A stretch of DNA of 64,000 nt from Psychroserpens sp. SPM9 (GCF_025153525.1 NZ_JANZNR010000003.1:186001-250000), one strand, 5' to 3'. Positions 55,045 to 63,921 are shown, numbered from the stretch's first letter. Notes: generated from the sequence alone by a model not told the origin. Numbers and translations are program-made.

Positions 55045-55957
55045 TGATGGAGTTTTTAAACTGTTGTGGTGTCATCAGTTCCATTTTTTTAAACTGACGA
55101 TTGAAATAACTCGTATTATTAAACCCAGATTTAAAGGCAATTTCAGACATCCTGAAATCTTTAGACTCTTTTATGAGCTTTTTTGAAAATTTAATTTTTT
55201 CAGAATTGATATAATCAATAGGGGAAATGCCCAAGGTGTTTTTAAACTGCTTATGAAAATGAGAGGTACTCATATACGCCTTTTTAGCTAATTGATCTAC
55301 TGTAATGTCTTTATTGGTAAGGTTGTCTTTAATAAACTTTATAACTGTTCCTATTCTGGTATCATTAAAAACCTGATCTTGATCGGTTAATATTAACGAC
55401 TTTGCTTTAGTTTGTAATAATCTTACAACCAGCTCTTGTATCATTAGATCCAACAAGACATCTTTAGACGTATTTTCATTAGTAGTAAACGTATGAGTTA
55501 GACGTTCGACAAGATGATTTACAGCTTCATTATTAATTAGATGGGATGCTGTTTCATCGAGCTTCCAGGTATTGTTTTCACGTTCAATAGCAACCTGATG
55601 ATTAAATTTTTCTACAACTTCATTTATTTTATTGGTGTCAATACCCAATGCTAAACATTGAGTGGGAGCATTTTCCGTAGCTAAAGGAAAATCGATAACC
55701 ATTTCTTTTTGAGTAGGCATTACTACCGATTCACCTGGAAAAAAATCAAACGAAGGTATCCCATCAATATGCATCACCTTTTTTCCTGTAAGCATACTGG
55801 CTATTACAGGAAAGTCAAATATTAAAGAGACTTGTTCAGCAAATGTATGGGTTTCGTAAATGTTGAGTTCGGCATATTCTGCACTATAAGTCGTTCTGTT
55901 CTCAACTAAAGTTGACAGTTTTCTATGACTTTTATGATGCTTTAATAAATGACTCAT
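55034..55957 (-). CDS. AraC-family regulator, probable activator of the aldehyde dehydrogenase operon
   Basis: A 307-residue protein with an AraC-type N-terminal arm/ligand domain of the CuRO-like AraC_N group (about 1-190) and a C-terminal double helix-turn-helix (about 205-305): DQLAKKAYMSTSHFHKQFKNTLGISPIDYI and MSEIAFKSGFNNTSYFNRQFKKM. ATG 55957 was chosen over a TTG two codons upstream. It is divergent from the aldehyde dehydrogenase gene, and a 21-base-spaced direct repeat in the gap has the form of an AraC binding site. Activation in response to an aldehyde or alcohol is inferred. Confidence 0.9.
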   Translation of the reverse strand: MSHLLKHHKSHRKLSTLVENRTTYSAEYAELNIYETHTFAEQVSLIFDFPVIASMLTGKKVMHIDGIPSFDFFPGESVVMPTQKEMVIDFPLATENAPTQCLALGIDTNKINEVVEKFNHQVAIERENNTWKLDETASHLINNEAVNHLVERLTHTFTTNENTSKDVLLDLMIQELVVRLLQTKAKSLILTDQDQVFNDTRIGTVIKFIKDNLTNKDITVDQLAKKAYMSTSHFHKQFKNTLGISPIDYINSEKIKFSKKLIKESKDFRMSEIAFKSGFNNTSYFNRQFKKMELMTPQQFKNSITKV

Positions 55958-56002
55958 ATACAATATTACAAAAAAAAATAGCCTAACTATAAGATATAAT
56001 AG

Positions 56003-56062
56003 ATATGTTCAAGATTATGATAAATATGTTCAATTGATTTGGAATTTGATAAAATATCTTTA
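56003..56062 (+). promoter_or_regulatory. AraC-type direct repeat and promoter of the aldehyde dehydrogenase gene
   Basis: ATATGTTCAA occurs at 56003-56012 and again at 56024-56033, exactly 21 bases apart, the two-turn spacing of AraC half-sites. The second copy directly abuts TTG (56034-56036), which is followed after 18 bases by TATCTTTA (56055-56062), a good -33/-7 pair. The start codon is 123 bases downstream. This is the layout of an activator site overlapping the -33 region. Confidence 0.6.
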
Positions 56063-56184
56063 TGAAAATTATTTATACCATAAAATAAAGCATAAAAAAA
56101 TAGGAATTTAACAGATTCTGATTTTTGCTTTTAATGTTTGATTTCGTGGTGAATATAAATATAATCATTAAAAATAATTAGCAT

Positions 56185-57684
56185 ATGAGTTATTCAAAAC
56201 CACAATTTAAAGAGACTTATTCCAATTTTATTAACGGACAATTTGTTGCGCCTATTGGAGGTCAGTATTTTGAAAATAAGTCACCTATCGACAATAGTTT
56301 AATTGCCAAATACCCAAGGTCTCAAAAAGAAGATGTTGAGGCGGCTGTGGATGCCGCTAATGCCGCAAAAGAAGCATGGGGAAATACGTCTGCTACCCTG
56401 CGCGCTACCTTATTAAATAAAGTCGCCGATATTATTGAAGACAATCTGGAAGAATTTGCTTTAGTGGAAACCTGTGACAACGGTAAACCTATTCGTGAAA
56501 CGCTTAACGCTGATATTCCGCTATGTGTTGATCATTGGCGCTATTTTGCAGCTTGTATTAGAGCTGAAGAAGGAAGCGCTACCGAACTCGATCAAAACAC
56601 TTTATCTATGAATATTAAGGAGCCATTAGGTGTGGTTGGACAAATCATTCCGTGGAATTTCCCCTTACTCATGCTCTCCTGGAAATTACCTCCAGCACTA
56701 GCAACAGGAAATTGCGTGGTGTTAAAACCTGCGGAACAAACACCTTCATCAGCTACTTTACTCATGGAAAAAATTGCAGATGTCTTTCCTCCAGGTGTGA
56801 TTAATATTATTCATGGCTTCGGACCAGAAGCAGGAAAACCTTTAGCTTCCAGTTCAAAAGTAGATAAAGTTGCCTTTACTGGTGAGACGACTACCGGACA
56901 ATTAATTATGCAATATGCGTCTAAAAATCTTAATCCGGTAACGATGGAATTAGGCGGAAAATCACCAAATATTTTCTTTAATTCTGTAATGGATGAAGAT
57001 GATGCCTTTTTAGATAAAGCCATCGAAGGTGCAGTACTTTTTGCGTTTAATCAAGGTGAAGTCTGTACGTGTCCGTCAAGAATCCTAGTACAAGAAGATA
57101 TTTACGACCAATTTATGGAACGTGTGATTGCCCGAACGGAAGCGATTGTCCAGGATAATCCTTACGATGTGAATACGATGGTTGGTGCTCAGGCTTCAAA
57201 CGATCAATATGAAAAAATCCAGTCCTATTTCAAAATTGGTAAAGACGAAGGTGCGAAAGTACTAACTGGTGGTGAAGCTAATCGATTGGAAGGGGATTTA
57301 GCCAACGGTTTTTACATCAAACCCACCTTATTAGAAGGTCACAATAAAATGCGTGTGTTTCAGGAAGAAATTTTTGGTCCTGTAGCCTGTGTGACCAAAT
57401 TTAAAGATGAAGCCGAAGCTTTAGAAATAGCAAACGATACGCTTTATGGTTTAGGTGCTGGTGTATGGACACGTGATGCGCACCAACTATATCAAATTCC
57501 GAGAGCAATTAAAGCAGGTCGTGTATGGGTTAATTGCTATCACGCTTATCCTGCACATGCGCCTTTTGGTGGTTATAAAAAATCAGGTTTCGGACGAGAA
57601 AATCATGTGATGATGATGAGTCATTACCGACAAACAAAAAACATGTTAATCTCTTATGATAAAAATAAATTAGGGTTCTTTTAG
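56185..57684 (+). CDS. NAD-dependent aldehyde dehydrogenase (acetaldehyde-type, ExaC/AldB-like)
   Basis: A 499-residue aldehyde dehydrogenase. The catalytic Cys294 lies in [11 protein letters not shown], the general-base Glu in [11 protein letters not shown], the NAD-fold segment in FTGETTTGQ, and [10 protein letters not shown] is conserved. The [10 protein letters not shown] variant and the C-terminal [20 protein letters not shown] are typical of acetaldehyde dehydrogenases of the ExaC/AldB group. It oxidises acetaldehyde to acetate, which acs downstream converts to acetyl-CoA. The AraC-type gene is divergent, and a hairpin lies between this gene and DUF779. Confidence 0.93.
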   Translation: MSYSKPQFKETYSNFINGQFVAPIGGQYFENKSPIDNSLIAKYPRSQKEDVEAAVDAANAAKEAWGNTSATLRATLLNKVADIIEDNLEEFALVETCDNGKPIRETLNADIPLCVDHWRYFAACIRAEEGSATELDQNTLSMNIKEPLGVVGQIIPWNFPLLMLSWKLPPALATGNCVVLKPAEQTPSSATLLMEKIADVFPPGVINIIHGFGPEAGKPLASSSKVDKVAFTGETTTGQLIMQYASKNLNPVTMELGGKSPNIFFNSVMDEDDAFLDKAIEGAVLFAFNQGEVCTCPSRILVQEDIYDQFMERVIARTEAIVQDNPYDVNTMVGAQASNDQYEKIQSYFKIGKDEGAKVLTGGEANRLEGDLANGFYIKPTLLEGHNKMRVFQEEIFGPVACVTKFKDEAEALEIANDTLYGLGAGVWTRDAHQLYQIPRAIKAGRVWVNCYHAYPAHAPFGGYKKSGFGRENHVMMMSHYRQTKNMLISYDKNKLGFF

Positions 57685-57704
57685 GACATGAATTAATAGC
57701 AGAT

Positions 57705-57735
57705 AAAGGCTGAATTATTAGTAGTTCAGCCTTTT
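57705..57735 (+). terminator. Hairpin between aldehyde dehydrogenase and DUF779 genes
   Basis: AAAGGCTGAA (57705-57714) pairs perfectly with TTCAGCCTTT (57725-57734) around ten bases, and the downstream run is TTTT. It ends 15 bases before the DUF779 start, so it may be a partial terminator that lowers expression of DUF779 and acs relative to the dehydrogenase. Confidence 0.65.
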
Positions 57736-57749
57736 CAATATATATAGAT

Positions 57750-58106
57750 ATGAAACGCGTAGAAATAACTGAAAAAGCGAGTAAAATTGTTAAGCAATTA
57801 AAAACGAAACATGGTGCATTGATTTTTCATCAAAGTGGCGGCTGTTGCGATGGTTCTGCTCCAATGATTTTTGAAAAAGAGGATATGTATCTCGATGAAA
57901 GTGATGTGCATCTTGGCGATGTAGAAGGCGTGCCCTTTTATATGAATCAAGATCAATTCAATTACTGGAAACATACACATTTAACGATTGATGTTACTGA
58001 AGGTCGTGGCGCTAGTTTTTCGTTAGAAATTCCTCTGGGACTCCGATTTTTGATCCATTCCAGATTGTTAACTAAAGATGAAGAAGCATTTTTTAATTCA
58101 AAATAG
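57750..58106 (+). CDS. DUF779 protein
   Basis: A 118-residue protein with the DUF779 signature HQSGGCCDGSAPM near residue 30, including a vicinal Cys pair, and GVPFYMNQDQFNYWKHT in the middle. DUF779 genes are strongly linked to aldehyde dehydrogenases across bacteria and sometimes fused to them, but no activity is established; the Cys pair could bind a metal or protect against aldehydes. Here the gene lies between the dehydrogenase and acs. Confidence 0.88.
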   Translation: MKRVEITEKASKIVKQLKTKHGALIFHQSGGCCDGSAPMIFEKEDMYLDESDVHLGDVEGVPFYMNQDQFNYWKHTHLTIDVTEGRGASFSLEIPLGLRFLIHSRLLTKDEEAFFNSK

Positions 58107-58139
58107 TTGCATTAACTTGCTAATGAAAAATAGAATATA

Positions 58140-60047
58140 ATGAGTAATTACCATATAAAACATTTAGAAGAATACTATCAGGTCTATAGAAAATCGGTAA
58201 GAGAACCCCAAAATTTCTGGGAAGAAATTGCCGAAGAACATTTCCTCTGGCGAAAAAAATGGAATCGGGTATTACACTGGGATTTTTCTAAACCTGAAAT
58301 CAAATGGTTTGAAGGTGCACAACTCAATATCACTGAAAACTGTATCGATAGACATTTGGCTACTCGTGGTGATAAAACAGCTATTCTTTTCGAACCTAAT
58401 AATCCTAAGGAAGGTGCAGAACATATTTCTTACAGACAATTATACCATCGTGTCAACCAGTTTGCCAATGTGTTAAAAGCAAAAGGAGTCAAAAAAGGCG
58501 ATCGTGTTTGTATTTATGTGCCTATGATTCCTGAATTGGCTATCTCTGTATTGGCTTGTGCGAGAATAGGCGCTATCCATTCTGTGGTGTTTGCCGGTTT
58601 TTCTTCAACAGCATTGGCTACTAGAATGAATGATTGCGATTGTAAAGTCGTAATTACGGCAGATGGTTCTTATCGTGGTGCTAAAACTATAGATTTAAAG
58701 GGTATTGTTGATGAAGCCTTAGAACAATGTGATGGTGTACAAACCGTTTTAGTCGCCAAGCGAATTAACTCTGAAGTTGCTATGAAATCAGGTCGTGATT
58801 ATTGGTTGCAGCCTTTGTTAGATGCGGCTTCTGATCAATGTAATGCCGAAGTGATGGATGCTGAAGATCCACTGTTTATACTCTATACTTCTGGTTCTAC
58901 GGGAAAACCTAAAGGCATGGTGCATACCACAGCTGGCTATATGGTATATTCGGCATATACTTTTAAAAATGCGTTTCAGTATAAAGAGGATGATGTTTAT
59001 TGGTGTACTGCAGATATAGGCTGGATTACCGGACACTCATATATTGTTTACGGACCGCTAGCAAATGGTGCTACAACGTTGATGTTTGAAGGAGTACCGA
59101 GTTATCCGGATTTCGGACGCTTTTGGGATATCGTAGAAAAGCATAAAGTCAATCAGTTTTACACTGCGCCAACAGCGATTAGAGCTTTGGCAAAACAAGG
59201 TGTTGAACTCGTGGAAAAGTACGATTTATCATCGCTTAAAGTCTTAGGAAGTGTAGGCGAACCCATTAATGAAGAAGCTTGGCATTGGTATAATGATAAC
59301 ATTGGAAAAAATAAGAGTCCGATTATCGATTCATGGTGGCAGACAGAAACAGGTGGTATTATGATAACACCAATTCCGTATGTGACACCAACAAAGCCTA
59401 CCTATGCGACCTTACCTTTTATTGGAATTCAGCCCTGTTTAATGGATGAAGATGGCGAAGAGCTTAAAGGAAATCAGGTCAACGGTCGTTTATGTATTAA
59501 ATTCCCTTGGCCAAGTATTGCACGTACCATTTGGGGTAATCATCAGCGTTATAAAGATACTTATTTTTCAACCTATAAGAACAAATATTTTACAGGTGAT
59601 GGCGCTTTGCGTGATGAAGTTGGATACTACCGAATTACAGGTCGTGTAGATGATGTCATTATTGTCTCAGGACATAATTTAGGAACAGCTCCCATTGAAG
59701 ATGCTATTAATGAGCATCCTGCTATTGCTGAAAGCGCTATTGTTGGTTTTCCTCATGACGTAAAAGGAAGTGCCTTGTATGGATATGTGACTTTAAAAGA
59801 TGCAGGCGAAACTAGAAATCATGATAATCTTCGTAAAGAAATCAATCAACTTATTGCGGATAGAATCGGACCAATAGCTAAGCTTGATAAGATTCAGTTT
59901 ACTGAAGGCTTGCCAAAAACGAGAAGTGGTAAAATCATGCGACGTATTTTACGTAAAATTGCTGAAAAAGACACCAGTAATTTAGGCGATATTAGTACAC
60001 TCTTAAATCCGGAATGCGTTCAGGATATTATGGATAATGCATTATAG
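58140..60047 (+). CDS. acs: Acetyl-coenzyme A synthetase
   Basis: A 635-residue AMP-forming acetate:CoA ligase of normal length. The P-loop-like LYTSGSTGKPKGMVHT, SVGEPINEEAWHWY, WWQTETGGIMITP, TGDGALRDEVGYYRITGRVDDVI and the C-terminal KTRSGKIMRRILRK with its catalytic Lys, often regulated by acetylation, are all present. It activates acetate made by the upstream aldehyde dehydrogenase. A small Lys-rich gene follows after 15 bases. Confidence 0.96.
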   Translation: MSNYHIKHLEEYYQVYRKSVREPQNFWEEIAEEHFLWRKKWNRVLHWDFSKPEIKWFEGAQLNITENCIDRHLATRGDKTAILFEPNNPKEGAEHISYRQLYHRVNQFANVLKAKGVKKGDRVCIYVPMIPELAISVLACARIGAIHSVVFAGFSSTALATRMNDCDCKVVITADGSYRGAKTIDLKGIVDEALEQCDGVQTVLVAKRINSEVAMKSGRDYWLQPLLDAASDQCNAEVMDAEDPLFILYTSGSTGKPKGMVHTTAGYMVYSAYTFKNAFQYKEDDVYWCTADIGWITGHSYIVYGPLANGATTLMFEGVPSYPDFGRFWDIVEKHKVNQFYTAPTAIRALAKQGVELVEKYDLSSLKVLGSVGEPINEEAWHWYNDNIGKNKSPIIDSWWQTETGGIMITPIPYVTPTKPTYATLPFIGIQPCLMDEDGEELKGNQVNGRLCIKFPWPSIARTIWGNHQRYKDTYFSTYKNKYFTGDGALRDEVGYYRITGRVDDVIIVSGHNLGTAPIEDAINEHPAIAESAIVGFPHDVKGSALYGYVTLKDAGETRNHDNLRKEINQLIADRIGPIAKLDKIQFTEGLPKTRSGKIMRRILRKIAEKDTSNLGDISTLLNPECVQDIMDNAL

Positions 60048-60062
60048 ACTTAAAAGAAAAGC

Positions 60063-60209
60063 ATGCCAAAACCAAAAGGTCAAAAAAACGGAAAGAACAA
60101 AGCCAAACACTCTAAGTTAATGGCTCAAAAAAAGAATAAAATCAAAGCTGAAAAGGAAACCAGAAAAGAGCGTTTAAAAGCGATTATAAAAAAGGCAAAA
60201 GATGTTTAA
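60063..60209 (+). CDS. Small lysine-rich protein (48 residues), unknown function
   Basis: An intact reading frame starts with ATG 15 bases after the acs stop: MPKPKGQKNGKN at the N-terminus, ending KKAKDV. Of 48 residues 17 are Lys and 2 are Arg, and the C-terminal half (about 20-46) should form a highly charged helix. The composition suggests nucleic-acid or ribosome binding, but A-rich DNA can also give such translations by chance. The regular codon pattern and operon-like spacing favour a real gene. Confidence 0.5.
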   Translation: MPKPKGQKNGKNKAKHSKLMAQKKNKIKAEKETRKERLKAIIKKAKDV

Positions 60210-60218
60210 TCTTGCTCA

Positions 60219-60259
60219 ATTGTAGTGATGTCTACAATGAAAAGCAGGTAAATTTACCT
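60219..60259. promoter_or_regulatory. Two palindromes upstream of the tail-tube-like gene
   Basis: ATTGTAG (60219-60225) and CTACAAT (60232-60238) form a perfect 7-base-arm inverted repeat with a six-base spacer. A perfect 14-base palindrome AGGTAAATTTACCT follows at 60246-60259. There is no T-run, so a terminator is unlikely. They lie 56-96 bases before the ATG at 60315 and may be operators. Confidence 0.45.
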
Positions 60260-60314
60260 ATTGTCAGGCGGTTAATTTATTTAGATATTTATACAAATTA
60301 TAAAGTCAAATAGT

Positions 60315-60779
60315 ATGGCTACAGATGGAAGTGCTCAAAGTGCTGTATGGCCTATGCCAAAGTTTAGATTTGAAGTCGATTTAGGCGATGGACTCAATAA
60401 TGTGGCATTTCAAGAAGTCTCAGGGTTGGATGTAGAATCTCAAATCATAGAATATAGAAACAGCAACAGTAAATTGTTTTCTATTGAAAAGATGCCAGGA
60501 CTTGCAAAGTATGGAAATGTCACAATGAAGGGAGGTGTTTTTGTTAATGATAATACCTTTTGGAATTGGCATAAACAAATCTCTATAAATACTATTAAAA
60601 GACGTACAGTTATTATCAAATTACTTGATGAAACTGGTCAGGTAACCATGCAATGGCTGCTTCATAATGCTTGGCCTACTAAAATTACATCTACCGATTT
60701 AAAATCTGATGGAAATGAAATTGCCGTAGATACTATAGAAATTGCGCATGAACAAATCGTTATTACTAATGGTTCGTAG
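60315..60779 (+). CDS. Orphan contractile-tail-tube-like protein (gp19/PF06841 type)
   Basis: A 154-residue protein that reads like the inner-tube protein of contractile tails: PMPKFRFEVDLGDGLNNVAFQEVSGLDVES near the N-terminus, EYRNSNSKLFSIEKMPGLAKYGNVTMKGGVF in the middle and WLLHNAWPTKI at the end are the T4 gp19/Afp1/Pvc1 pattern. Such proteins form hexameric tubes in phages and extracellular contractile injection systems. No sheath, baseplate, spike or ATPase gene is nearby; the neighbours are acs and an exporter. It may be a relic, a domesticated tube protein, or part of a system encoded elsewhere. Confidence 0.85.
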   Translation: MATDGSAQSAVWPMPKFRFEVDLGDGLNNVAFQEVSGLDVESQIIEYRNSNSKLFSIEKMPGLAKYGNVTMKGGVFVNDNTFWNWHKQISINTIKRRTVIIKLLDETGQVTMQWLLHNAWPTKITSTDLKSDGNEIAVDTIEIAHEQIVITNGS

Positions 60780-60782
60780 GTG

Positions 60783-61988
60783 TTAAGCGTGTAGTAATTC
60801 GCGTCTGCGTTTCATCCATAAAAAGACAAGCATAGACAACACTCCAAAAATTGAGAACCCGATAAATAATGGTAATACCGAAGTTTTTACAAAGCTTCCA
60901 ATATAGTTGGCAATTGGTACAGCCATAACTGTAGAGACAAAACCATTAATAGCTGCTCCAATACCTGCAATATGTCCTAAAGGCTCCATGGCTAATGATC
61001 TTAAATTTCCGAAGAGAAATCCAACAGCAAAAAACTGTAACAAGAAGAAGGTTACTAAAACATGTATACTCGGATTGTTTCCTGTATGAAATAATACAAC
61101 ATAAAGTACAGACACTACAACATAGGCAATAGTTGCAACATAAGCAATGTTAAATGAACCAAACCTAATCACAAGTCGGCTATTCGTAAACGTCGCAAAC
61201 CCTACTGAAAATGCCGTGCTTGCAAAAATATAAGGAAATAGTTCACCTAGTTGGTATTGCTCCTGAAAGATTTGCTGCGATGTACTTAAATAGACCATAA
61301 ATGATCCAGTAATAAAACCAGAAACCAGAGTAAAGGCAACCGCTTCTTTGTGTTTTAAAAACTCAACGGTTCCTGTAATAAAAATGGAAGGTGAAAATTT
61401 TATACGGTTTTTAGCTTCTAAGGTTTCGGGTTGCCGTTTCCAAAACCAGAGCACGATTAAAAGTCCTATAATTAAATTGACATTAAAGATGGCTTTCCAA
61501 TCAAAAAAATCTAAGAGCAGTTGCCCAAAAGTTGGTGCCACAATAGGCACCAAAATAAAAAACATAACAATGATCGATAAAATCTTCGCCATAAAATCAC
61601 CGCTATAGGTATCACGTGTCATGGCTATCGCTATGGTTCTTGGTGAGGAAAGCCCGATGCCTTGAAAAATACGTCCGGCAATCATCACGTTAAAATCATC
61701 GGTAGTCACACAAACAATACTGGCTATGACAAAAATGGCAAACCCGAAATACACCATAGGTTTTCTTCCGAAGCTATCAGATAAAGGGCCAAAAATCAAC
61801 TGTCCAAAACCTAAACCTAAAAAGATCATGGTGATTAACTTTTGATTATCACTAGCTTTAAGCACATTTAAATCCTGTCCAATTTCTGGTAAAGCGGGAA
61901 GTAACGCATCAATTGAAAGTGCAACTATCGACATCAACGATGCCATGAGGACTACAAATTCAATTTTGAAGGTTGGTTTGTTTTGCAT
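60783..61988 (-). CDS. Bcr/CflA-type multidrug efflux MFS transporter
   Basis: A 401-residue, 12-helix drug:H+ antiporter. LSIDALLPALPEIGQDL in helix 1, GLGFGQLIFGPLSDSFGRKP (motif A) and GRIFQGIGLSSPRTIAIAMTRD (motif B-like) place it with Bcr/CflA exporters of bicyclomycin, chloramphenicol and similar drugs. The true cargo is unknown. Its stop is three bases from that of the tail-tube-like gene. Confidence 0.9.
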   Translation of the reverse strand: MQNKPTFKIEFVVLMASLMSIVALSIDALLPALPEIGQDLNVLKASDNQKLITMIFLGLGFGQLIFGPLSDSFGRKPMVYFGFAIFVIASIVCVTTDDFNVMIAGRIFQGIGLSSPRTIAIAMTRDTYSGDFMAKILSIIVMFFILVPIVAPTFGQLLLDFFDWKAIFNVNLIIGLLIVLWFWKRQPETLEAKNRIKFSPSIFITGTVEFLKHKEAVAFTLVSGFITGSFMVYLSTSQQIFQEQYQLGELFPYIFASTAFSVGFATFTNSRLVIRFGSFNIAYVATIAYVVVSVLYVVLFHTGNNPSIHVLVTFFLLQFFAVGFLFGNLRSLAMEPLGHIAGIGAAINGFVSTVMAVPIANYIGSFVKTSVLPLFIGFSIFGVLSMLVFLWMKRRRELLHA

Positions 61989-62057
61989 GCCGCAAAGGTA
62001 ATTCGATTCCTGAAAAAATATGGGCTTACATGTTATAAAGTATTCTTAAAAGGGCAT

Positions 62058-62081
62058 AAAAAAACTCCTGTAAAACAGAAG
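62058..62081 (-). terminator. Terminator of the DUF1579 gene
   Basis: On the minus strand CTTCTGT-TTT-ACAGGAG forms a hairpin with one G-U pair, followed by seven Ts, 26 bases after the DUF1579 stop. A larger flanking repeat, AAAAGGGC (62048-62055) with GCCCTTTT (62081-62088), encloses it. Confidence 0.75.
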
Positions 62082-62106
62082 CCCTTTTATAATAAGTTCA
62101 ATTGTA

Positions 62107-62670
62107 TTATTTTTTTCGTGTATAGGTAATTTCCATCGTTTTAAATTCTTCTCCATTAGCAGTCATATACATTTCAAATAGATGTTTGTCATCGGTAATG
62201 TAAGTGAGTACTTGTTTTACTTTTATGGTCTCACCAGTCATTGGATCATCCATGGTTCCAGTAGTTGTTAGAATTTTTCCGTCTTTATCTACGTTGCCAT
62301 CCATAATCATGATACCGCTTCCCATATTATCTATCCAAGTACTGATGAAGATTTTTTTTGAGTTGTCGTAACCAATTAATCCCTGACCTTTGAAGGGCCT
62401 GCCCATCATGATTCCTTCATGGGTAGATTTTTGATACAACCCATTCATTATCATCGTGTTTGTTGTACTCATCTTTGATGCTTGAGGTGGTTGTGAAGGA
62501 TCCATCCACATTTTTACATCACCTGTCCAATCACCATCAAATGAGGCTAACCATTTGTGATACTTTCCAGGAGTCATATTGTCTTGCCACGCTTTCATCT
62601 GTTCTTGTGTCTGAGAAAACCCATAACTACAAAACATTGCAATAGCTATTAATAAGAGTAATTTTTTCAT
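62107..62670 (-). CDS. Secreted DUF1579 protein
   Basis: A 187-residue protein with a signal peptide (ending GFSQTQ) and a beta-barrel-like domain: GKYHKWLASFDGDWTGDVKMW, GLYQKSTHEGIMMGRPFKGQGLIGYDNSKK and ISTWIDNMGSGIMIM are the DUF1579 pattern. The domain is calycin-like and of unknown function. It is a single-gene unit with its own terminator. Confidence 0.85.
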   Translation of the reverse strand: MKKLLLLIAIAMFCSYGFSQTQEQMKAWQDNMTPGKYHKWLASFDGDWTGDVKMWMDPSQPPQASKMSTTNTMIMNGLYQKSTHEGIMMGRPFKGQGLIGYDNSKKIFISTWIDNMGSGIMIMDGNVDKDGKILTTTGTMDDPMTGETIKVKQVLTYITDDKHLFEMYMTANGEEFKTMEITYTRKK

Positions 62671-62865
62671 GTTAATTGAATTAAAATTAATGCTATTAAA
62701 GATACAAATTTTAAAGCAAAACAGGAGCGCTGCTCAAATCTTAAATATTAATATGCGTTTTTTGACGCTCAAAGTATAGTTGACATGCGAACTTGATAAT
62801 TATTGATTAACTTTATAACGACTTAATTTGCCGAATTCGAATCACGCCCAAACCTAAAAATTAAT

Positions 62866-63312
62866 ATGCTAACAACGACATTAATCACTTTATTTACAAG
62901 AGATTTAAACAAGTTAAAACAAGAAATTAATGCCTATCAAAATGAAGAGCATCTTTGGATTTCTACCGGAACCATAACCAATTCTGCCGGAAATTTATGT
63001 CTGCATCTCGTAGGTAACCTCAATCATTTTATAGGTGCGACCATTGGTAATACCGATTATATAAGACAACGGGATTTAGAGTTTTCTCAAAAACATGTCC
63101 CAAGAGCAGAATTAATTAAACAGGTAGATGACACTATTGCAGTGGTTGAATCTACGCTGAAAAATTTAACAGCTGCCGATTTACAAACAGAATATAAACG
63201 TCGTGTTTTTGAAGATACCATGACAACCGAATACTTTCTGGTGCATTTGACGATGCATTTGGCGTATCATCTCGGACAAATAAATTATCACAGACGTATA
63301 TTAGATGTTTAG
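62866..63312 (+). CDS. DinB-like four-helix protein
   Basis: A 148-residue four-helix protein: LFTRDLNKLKQEINAY, GNLCLHLVGNLNHFIGATIG and a C-terminal YFLVHLTMHLAYHLGQINYHRRIL. The three conserved His (in LHLVGNLNH and in the two C-terminal blocks) match the metal site of DinB/DUF1572 proteins, often thiol-dependent transferases. The substrate is unknown. It is followed after three bases by a GNAT gene. Confidence 0.8.
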   Translation: MLTTTLITLFTRDLNKLKQEINAYQNEEHLWISTGTITNSAGNLCLHLVGNLNHFIGATIGNTDYIRQRDLEFSQKHVPRAELIKQVDDTIAVVESTLKNLTAADLQTEYKRRVFEDTMTTEYFLVHLTMHLAYHLGQINYHRRILDV

Positions 63313-63315
63313 CTT

Positions 63316-63849
63316 ATGACGACTTTTGATCATTTTAATATTAACTTGCTGCAAGCTCATGAAGGTGATGCTTTCTATGAATTAATCAATTCGAATAGAG
63401 CACGACTCGAAGATTTTTTTGCAGGAACCGTTGCAAAGACTCAAACACGAGACGATACCTTAAAGTATTGTGAAGAGATTCAAGAGCGTATCAAAGCTAA
63501 AAGCTATTTTCCGTATATAATTACAGACACAAAAACTGATACTTTTGTCGGTTTGGTCGACCTTAAAAATATCGATTGGAATGTGCCGAAAGCTGAATTG
63601 GGTTATTTTATCGATTCCAATTATTCAGGAAAAGGCATTACATCTAAGGCTGTTAGCTTGATAATTGATATGCTCATTGAAACCTTTCAGTTTAAAAAAC
63701 TATTGTGTAGGGTCGGAAGCAAAAATCTAGGAAGTATTAATGTGGCTTTAAAAAACAAGTTTGAATTAGAAGGCACCATTCGTAACGATTACCGAACAAC
63801 AAAAGGTGAAATCGTTGATTTGAATTACTACGGACGCATATTTGACTAA
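63316..63849 (+). CDS. GNAT acetyltransferase, RimJ/RimL type
   Basis: A 177-residue GNAT: ARLEDFFAGTVAKTQT near the N-terminus, ELGYFIDSNYSGKGITSKAVSLIIDM for the acetyl-CoA loop, and VGSKNLGSINVALKNKFELEGTIRNDY, typical of RimJ/RimL ribosomal-protein or amino-group acetyltransferases. The pyrophosphate loop appears as SGKGIT. It is probably co-transcribed with the DinB-like gene. The substrate is unknown. Confidence 0.88.
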   Translation: MTTFDHFNINLLQAHEGDAFYELINSNRARLEDFFAGTVAKTQTRDDTLKYCEEIQERIKAKSYFPYIITDTKTDTFVGLVDLKNIDWNVPKAELGYFIDSNYSGKGITSKAVSLIIDMLIETFQFKKLLCRVGSKNLGSINVALKNKFELEGTIRNDYRTTKGEIVDLNYYGRIFD

Positions 63850-63921
63850 AATGTTAAACAGCTATTAAATATAAGGACAAATTGCTACTGATGTGTAACT
63901 TTAAACTGTAAACACTAAACT

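Noticed and set aside
60219-60238. The ATTGTAG/CTACAAT repeat as a terminator for acs
   Set aside because: The stem is short and A+T-rich, the bases after it are not a T-run, and a second palindrome follows, so a regulatory role fits better.
60315-60779. Prophage or complete contractile injection system
   Set aside because: No sheath, baseplate, spike, integrase or capsid genes are in the flanking sequence; only the tube-like gene is present.
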